From the NCBI RefSeq assembly GCF_014649395.1, contig NZ_BMSY01000002.1, forward strand, positions 773,699 to 837,698: a DNA stretch of 64,000 bases, in the 5' to 3' direction. The DNA comes from Streptomyces aureoverticillatus. Its GTDB lineage: Bacteria > Actinomycetota > Actinomycetes > Streptomycetales > Streptomycetaceae. The notes under the pieces were generated by a model. The model made no database searches and was not told where the DNA came from. It saw only the letters and a program-made list of their open reading frames with translations. This document shows positions 57,968-64,000 of this stretch, piece by piece. Each line of letters starts with the position of its first letter. Position 1 is the first letter of the stretch. Made by a program: the position numbers and the translations under genes.

Positions 57968-59320
57968 ATGAACGACACTCCGGGCTGGGCCTCGCCCGGA
58001 TCTGCCCACTCCGACGGACACGAGCCGGGCAAGAAGGGGTCCGAGGAGCCCGAGGACCAGCCGAGCGGCGACCCGGGCCCGAAGTGGTCCAAGGAGCAGC
58101 CGCCGCCCGCCCAGTGGTCCGCGCCCAGCCCTCCCGCCCCCGGCCAGAACCCCCCGCCGCCCGCACCTCCCGGCCAGGGCTGGGGTGGCGGTGGCGGCCA
58201 GGGCGGCCCCGGTGGGCCCGGCTGGGGAGGTGGCCCCGGCGGTCCGGGCGGCCCCGGCTGGGGCGGCGGTCCGGGCGGACCCGGCGGCCCTTACCGCGGC
58301 TGGGGCGCCTGGCAGGGCCCGCCGGCCGCCGCGAAGCCCGGCGTCATCCCGCTGCGCCCGCTCGCCGTCGGCGAGATCCTGGACGGCGCGGTCTCCACGA
58401 TGCGTACGCACTGGCGCACGGTCCTCGGCATCTCGCTGACCGTCGCCGTCGTCACCGAGGTCCTCGTCATCCTGCTCCAGGGTCTGATCCTCAACGACGC
58501 GGCCGACACCGAGGCCCTGGACGACCCGAGCGCGTCCGTCGGCGAGGTCACGCGCGCGCTCTGGGACACGCTGCTCAGTTCGGGCGCCGTCCTCGTGATC
58601 ACCCTGCTCGGCACGATCGTGGCGACGGCCCTGCTCACGATGGTCACCAGCCGCGCGGTGCTGGGGAAGCCGGTGACCACGGCGGAGGCCTGGCAGGACT
58701 CCAAGCCGCGGCTCGGGAAGCTGATCGGCCTGACGCTGCTGCTGCCGCTGATCGCCGTGGGCGTCGTCGCCGCGGGCACGCTTCCCGGCATCCTGATCGC
58801 CGTGGCCGGAGCCACCGACGCCGGGGCCGCCCTCGCCGTGGTCGGCGGCATCGCCGCGGGTGTCGTCGCCATCTGGCTGATGGTCCGCCTCTCGCTCTCC
58901 TCTCCGGCGCTGATGCTGGAGAAGCAGGGCGTGAAGAAGTCGATGAGCCGGTCCGTGAAGCTGGTCCGGCGCTCCTGGTGGCGTGTCTTCGGCATCCAGC
59001 TCCTGGCCGCGGTCATCGCGAACGTCGTGGCGTCGATCATCGTCATCCCGTTCACGATCATCGCGGGCGCGCTGAGCGGGGACAGCATCTCCAACCTGCT
59101 CGACGCCAGCGCGGGTGAGGTCGGCTGGACGTTCCTGATCGTCAGCGGCGTCGGGCAGGTGATCGGCTCCATGCTGACGTTCCCGATCACCGCCGGGGTC
59201 ACCGTGCTCCTCTACATCGACCAGCGGATTCGCCGCGAGGCGCTCGACCTCGAACTCGCCCGCGCCGCCGGAGTGCCGGGCCACGGCCCCTCCGACACCC
59301 CCGGCACACCGGGGAGCTGA
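57968..59320 (+). CDS. Membrane protein with GPDPase-memb-like domain and Gly/Pro-rich leader
   Basis: 450 aa. The first 130 residues are Pro/Gly-rich and include 'GGPGGPGWGGGP' repeated twice in tandem plus a partial third (a 36-bp DNA repeat around 58210-58300). From about 135, 'IPLRPLAVGEILDGAVSTMR' marks the glycerophosphoryl-diester-phosphodiesterase membrane domain, with about six hydrophobic segments to residue 425, including 'LEKQGVKKSMSRSVKLVRRS' between two of them. The catalytic phosphodiesterase domain is absent, so the protein is a membrane partner of unknown role. First gene of a tight operon: the next start is 4 nt downstream, and DUF4129, DUF4350, MoxR and DUF58 genes follow. 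Confidence 0.83.
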   Translation: MNDTPGWASPGSAHSDGHEPGKKGSEEPEDQPSGDPGPKWSKEQPPPAQWSAPSPPAPGQNPPPPAPPGQGWGGGGGQGGPGGPGWGGGPGGPGGPGWGGGPGGPGGPYRGWGAWQGPPAAAKPGVIPLRPLAVGEILDGAVSTMRTHWRTVLGISLTVAVVTEVLVILLQGLILNDAADTEALDDPSASVGEVTRALWDTLLSSGAVLVITLLGTIVATALLTMVTSRAVLGKPVTTAEAWQDSKPRLGKLIGLTLLLPLIAVGVVAAGTLPGILIAVAGATDAGAALAVVGGIAAGVVAIWLMVRLSLSSPALMLEKQGVKKSMSRSVKLVRRSWWRVFGIQLLAAVIANVVASIIVIPFTIIAGALSGDSISNLLDASAGEVGWTFLIVSGVGQVIGSMLTFPITAGVTVLLYIDQRIRREALDLELARAAGVPGHGPSDTPGTPGS

Positions 59321-59324
59321 TGCG

Positions 59325-60146
59325 GTGACGCCGGCAGGGGCGGTTCTCGACGCGCTCGGCGCGGTCTCACGACTGCCGGGCACCGTCTTCGGTGCGGCAT
59401 CGCCGCCCCGTACGGGCCTCGGCGCGGGCTCTCCGCTGCCGCGCACCGGCTTCGGCGCCGCCCTGGCGCTGCCGCGCGCCGGTGACGAGCCTCCGGTGAC
59501 GGTCCCGCGCGGCCCCGCGCGGGAGGCGGCCGAGCGCGAGCTGTCCAAGCCGATGTACCACGAGAACGACCCGAGCCTCCTGCAGCGCGCCCTGAACCGC
59601 TTCTGGGGGTGGGTGGACGATCTGTTCGGCGCTGCTTCCGGCGTGGCACCGGGCGGTACGGTCGGCCTCCTGGTCATCGCCCTCGCGGTCGTGGCGGTCG
59701 CCGTGGCGCTGTGGTGGCGCCTCGGCACGCCGCGCCGCGCCCCCGCCACCTCCGCGGCGCTGTTCGACGACCGCCCGCGCAGCGCCGCCGAGCACCGCTC
59801 GGCCGCCGAGGCGCACGCCGCCCAGGGCCACTGGAACCAGGCCCTCCAAGAGCGGATGCGGGCCGTCGTGCGCTCCCTGGAGGAGCGCGCCCTCCTCGAC
59901 CCGCGCCCCGGCCGCACCGCGGACGAGGCCGCCGCGGAAGCCGCACGCCCCCTCCCCGACCACGCGGAACGCCTGCACGCCGCCGCCCGGGAGTTCGACG
60001 ACGTGACGTACGGAGGCCGCACGGCCACGGAAGCGGCGTACCGCCAACTCGCCGACCTGGACCGCGACCTGGACCGCACCAAGCCGCTCCTGGCCACCGC
60101 GTCGCACGCGGAGTCCGGCAGCGCCTCCTGGGGAGCCATCCGATGA
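59325..60146 (+). CDS. DUF4129 domain membrane protein
   Basis: 273 aa from GTG 59325. A low-complexity leader (about 1-60) precedes 'REAAERELSKPMYHENDPSL' and one membrane segment, 'GLLVIALAVVAVAVALWW' (about 108-126). The C-terminal DUF4129 domain carries 'HRSAAEAHAAQGHWNQALQE' and 'MRAVVRSLEERALLDPRPGR' and ends in 'REFDDVTYGGRTATEAAY', all typical. DUF4129 often accompanies transglutaminase-like proteins and MoxR/DUF58 pairs, but its role is unknown. The stop overlaps the next start (ATGA). Codon use is like its neighbours. Confidence 0.85.
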   Translation: MTPAGAVLDALGAVSRLPGTVFGAASPPRTGLGAGSPLPRTGFGAALALPRAGDEPPVTVPRGPAREAAERELSKPMYHENDPSLLQRALNRFWGWVDDLFGAASGVAPGGTVGLLVIALAVVAVAVALWWRLGTPRRAPATSAALFDDRPRSAAEHRSAAEAHAAQGHWNQALQERMRAVVRSLEERALLDPRPGRTADEAAAEAARPLPDHAERLHAAAREFDDVTYGGRTATEAAYRQLADLDRDLDRTKPLLATASHAESGSASWGAIR

Positions 60147-61551
60147 CGGACTCCCCCGACACCCCGGACGCGACGACACCCGCACAACCCGCTTCCGCCA
60201 CGACATCGACGGCCTCCCCGCCCACACCCCCGCCGGGCACCCCCACCGAGCCGCCGACCGGCTTCCCCACGACGACGGCCAACACCCGGGCCCCCGGCGC
60301 CCCGTCGACCTCGATCAGCCCCACCCCGCGCCAGCTCTGGACCCGCTCCCGTGGCGTCGTCCTCGCCGTCGTCATCCTCCTGGCGGCCGCCGTCGCCATC
60401 GCGGCCGTCCGCTCCGGCGCCCAGCACGGCCGCCTCGACCCGCGCTCCGCCGACCCCTACGGCAGCCGTGCCGTCGCCGAACTCCTCGCCGACCGGGGCG
60501 TGTCCACGCGCGTCGTCACCACCACTGAAGAGGCACGGTCCGCCGCGGGCCCCGACACCACCCTCCTGGTGGCCAACCCCGATCTCCTCACGGACCGCCA
60601 GCAGTCCCGGCTGCACGACGCCACCGAGGGTTCCGGAGGCCGCACCGTGCTGGTCGCCCCGGGTGCCCCGTCGGTGTCGAAGCTCGCCCCCGGGGTCACC
60701 GCGGACGCGGCGCCCAGTTACGACTCGACGCTCTCGCCGGACTGCTCCCTGCCCGCCGCCCGCCGCGCCGGCTCCGCGGACGTGGGAGGCATCCGCTACG
60801 ACACGCTCGCTCCCGGTGCCGAGGCCTGCTACATCGACGACGGCCTGCCGAGCCTCCTGCACCTCCCCGCGACCACCGCGAAGGACGGCTCTCCGGAGAC
60901 GGGCGACAACACGGAAGACGCCCCAGAGGACGCCGCGGAGAAGCCGGACCAGACGTCCGCGCGCGGCGACACCGTCATCCTCGGCGCTCCCGACATCCTC
61001 CACAACGACCGCCTCGACGAGCACGGCAATGCGTCGCTCGCCCTGCAACTGCTCGGTTCCCGTCCGCACTTGGTCTGGTACCTCCCTTCGCTCTCCGACG
61101 ACGCGGTCGACGACACCGCCGACGACAGCTTCTTCGACCTCATCCCGCCCGGCTGGCTCTGGGGCACGCTGCAGCTCACCGTCGCCGCCGTACTCGCGGC
61201 CCTGTGGCGCGCCCGTCGCCTCGGCCCCCTGGTCCCCGAGAACCTCCCCGTCGCGATCCGCGCCTCCGAGACCGCCGAAGGCCGCGCCCGCCTCTACCGC
61301 AAGGCCGACGCCCGCGACCGCGCCGCCGCGGCCCTCCGCTCGGCCACCCGCACCCGACTCGCCCCCCTCGTTGGCGTCCCCACCGCCCGGGCCCATGCGC
61401 CCGAAGCGCTCCTGCCCGCCCTGACCAGGCGTCTCCACACGCCCGGCCAGGACCTGCACCCCCTCCTCTTCGGCACGCCGCCCGGCGACGACGCAGGACT
61501 CATCGCCCTCGCCGACCAACTCGACGCCCTCGAAAGTGAGGTACGTACTTC

Positions 61552-61555
<4 letters not shown>
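60143..61555 (+). CDS. DUF4350 domain membrane protein
   Basis: 470 aa from ATG 60143, overlapping the upstream stop. A 65-residue Pro/Thr-rich cytoplasmic leader precedes a membrane segment 'GVVLAVVILLAAAVAIAAV' (about 71-89). The DUF4350 domain follows: 'DPYGSRAVAELLADRGVSTR' and 'TLLVANPDLLTDRQQSRLHD' resemble a ThuA/GATase-like fold. A second membrane segment, 'LQLTVAAVLAALW', lies near 340-355, with a helical C-terminal region after it. The external domain may bind a ligand or partner. The stop overlaps the MoxR start (ATGA region), so all five genes look co-translated. Confidence 0.85.
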
Positions 61556-62534
<979 letters not shown>

Positions 62535-62535
<1 letters not shown>

Positions 62536-63845
62536 TGCCCGTCACCGGCCGCACCGCCCTCCTGGCGGCCCTGGGGTCCCTCCCCGTAGGCATCCTGGAA
62601 CCCAGCTGGACCGGCGTCCTCGCGGTCAACGCCCCACTGGCCCTGGCCTGCGCCTGCGACTTCGTCCTGGCCGCCCCCGTACGCCGCCTCGTCCTGACCC
62701 GCGCCGGCGACACCTCGGTACGCCTCGGTGAGGGCGCGGACGTCCAGCTCACCGTCACGAACCCCACCAACCGCCCGCTGCGCGCCGAACTCCGCGACGC
62801 CTGGCCTCCGAGCAGCTGGCAGCCCGGCACCGAAGTCACCGCGTCCAGGCAGCGATTGGACGTCCCGTCCGGCGAACGCCGCCGCCTCACCACCCGCCTG
62901 CGTCCCACCCGCCGCGGCGACCACCAGGCCGACCGCGTCACGATCCGCTCGAGGGGCCCTCTCGGCCTCTTCACCCGGCAGAGCAGCCACAGGGTTCCCT
63001 GGACGCTCCGCGTCCTGCCGCCCTTCGCCAGCCGCAAGCACCTGCCGTCCAAGCTGGCCCGACTGCGCGAACTCGACGGCCGTACCAGCGTGCTGATCCG
63101 CGGCCAGGGCACGGAATTCGACAGCCTTCGTGAGTACGTTCCCGGCGACGACACCCGGTCCATCGACTGGCGCGCCACCGCCCGCCAGTCGTCCGTCGCG
63201 GTCCGCACCTGGCGCCCGGAGCGCGACCGTCACATCCTCCTGGTCCTCGACACCGGCCGCACTTCCGCGGGTCGGGTCGGTGATGCGCCTCGCCTAGACG
63301 CATCCATGGATGCCGCTCTACTCCTCGCCGCCCTGGCCTCCCGCGCCGGCGACCGCGTGGACCTCCTGGCGTACGACCGCCGGGTGCGCGCCCTGGTCCA
63401 GGGCAAGGCCGCGGGCGATGTCCTTCCCTCTCTCGTGAACGCGTTGGCCACTCTCGAGCCGGAACTCGTCGAGACGGACGCCCGCGGTCTCACGGCCACA
63501 GCTCTGCGCGTCGCCCCCCGCAGCTCGTTGATCGTGCTGCTCACCAGCCTGGATGCGGCTCCCATCGAGGAGGGTCTGCTGCCGGTGCTGTCCCGCCTCA
63601 CGCAACGCCACACCGTCCTGGTCGCGTCGGTCGCCGACCCGCACATCACTCAGATGGCGAAGGCGCGGGGTACGACGGAGGCCGTGTACGACGCCGCAGC
63701 CGCGGCTCAGGCCCAGGCGGAGCGTCAGCGCACCGCGGAACAGCTCACCCGCCATGGCGTCACGGTCGTCGACGCGACCCCCGATGATTTGGCCCCTGCG
63801 CTGGCAGACGCGTACCTCTCGCTGAAGGCAGCGGGCCGCCTCTGA
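62535..63845 (+). CDS. DUF58 domain membrane protein
   Basis: 436 aa from ATG 62535. Two hydrophobic segments near residues 8-45 anchor it. An immunoglobulin-like region ('VRLGEGADVQLTVTNPTNRP') follows. The DUF58 domain has 'GTEFDSLREYVPGDDTRSID' and 'WRATARQSSVAVRTW', then a VWA-like fold with 'ILLVLDTGRTSAGRVGDAPR' (a MIDAS-like 'DTGRTS'). It is the last gene of the five-gene operon and is expected to be the MoxR partner. Its stop is 44 bp before the convergent rRNA-operon terminator. Confidence 0.92.
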
Positions 63846-63885
63846 AATGTAGGGCGAGGAAACGAAATGGGGGGCGGGGGAACGC

Positions 63886-63929
63886 AAAAAAGCCGTATCC
63901 CCCGAGTCGAAACTCGGGGGATACGGCTT
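63886..63929 (-). terminator. rRNA operon terminator
   Basis: A perfect 17-bp stem (63890-63906 with 63913-63929) and a 6-nt loop are followed on the minus strand by a run of six T. It lies 11 bp past the 5S rRNA 3' end and also faces the convergent DUF58 gene. Confidence 0.93.
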
Positions 63930-63939
63930 TATCAAATTT

Positions 63940-64000
63940 AGTTCGGCGGCGTCCTACTCTCCCACAGGGTCCCCCCTGCAGTACCATCGGCGCTGTAAGG
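63940..64000 (-). rRNA. rrf: 5S ribosomal RNA (3' half)
   Basis: The minus strand reads the conserved 3' half of actinobacterial 5S rRNA, including 'CGCCGATGGTACTGCAGGGG' and ending '...GACGCCGCCGAACT'. The rest, with the 23S and 16S genes, would lie beyond the right edge of the window. The 3' end is placed at 63940 by comparison with remembered Streptomyces 5S sequence. Confidence 0.93.

Noticed and set aside
57305..61519. A 1404-codon open frame on the minus strand opposite mtnA and the MoxR operon
   Set aside because: It crosses several convincing genes and has no coherent domain.

Overview
The window is chromosomal DNA from a high-GC actinobacterium, almost certainly a Streptomyces. The signs are extreme third-position GC, GTG and TTG starts, the mtrA-mtrB-lpqB-comF-hpf-secA gene order, a 180-kDa-class NAD-glutamate dehydrogenase, and the dispersed 'CCGTCCGGCGTTTGAGGAC' type repeat common in that genus. 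From memory, the order resembles the S. coelicolor core region around SCO2978-SCO3014; no search was run. I see no prophage, transposase, integrase or CRISPR array, so this is a core region with a variable cell-surface section.

Layout. (1) 1-2787: the end of a sugar-type ABC importer operon (partial binding protein and two permeases). (2) 2917-18202 and 22222-28030: a large wall-glycopolymer (teichoic-acid-like) region. It holds a SAM methyltransferase, a beta-rich accessory protein, a GT4-Stealth phosphotransferase fusion, three GT2-TagF fusions, two further GT2 proteins, a polytopic GT-C-like membrane protein, GalE, and a TagG/TagH-type ABC exporter. Inside it lie an imine-reductase-like gene, a DesK/LuxR-type two-component pair with a small membrane protein, and a TetR regulator that faces the exporter across an unusually repeat-rich control region. 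(3) 28517-31586: an XRE regulator, a small Cys-containing protein, and a MurE-like ligase paralogue. (4) 31939-34839: a polyprenol-phosphate-sugar synthase, GtrA flippase and GT-C module whose last gene is a paralogue of the membrane protein in region 2. (5) 35090-43387: NAD-GDH, DJ-1/PfpI, HAD hydrolase, DUF6912 and Rv3235-like genes. (6) 43541-57806: secA, a GNAT, an AlkZ/YcaQ-like protein, a LuxR response regulator, hpf, comF, lpqB, mtrB, mtrA and mtnA. (7) 57968-63845: an operon of envelope-associated proteins (GPDPase-memb-like, DUF4129, DUF4350, MoxR ATPase, DUF58). It converges on the 3' end of an rRNA operon (5S rRNA and its terminator) at the right edge.

How the genes fit together (inference). 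Regions 2 and 4 probably build, export and glycosylate an anionic wall polymer. GalE would supply a UDP-sugar, the GT2/TagF/Stealth proteins would assemble phosphodiester-linked chains, TagGH would export them, and the two GT-C proteins would add sugars outside the membrane from a lipid-phosphate donor made by the 33967-34839 synthase and flipped by GtrA. MtrAB-LpqB, SecA and the MoxR/DUF58 operon are the housekeeping envelope genes alongside.

The most unusual DNA-level signals are: short tandem repeats that contain the stop codons of several genes; the repeat-rich TetR/tagG intergenic region; two consensus DnaA boxes upstream of comF; and large inverted repeats upstream of NAD-GDH.
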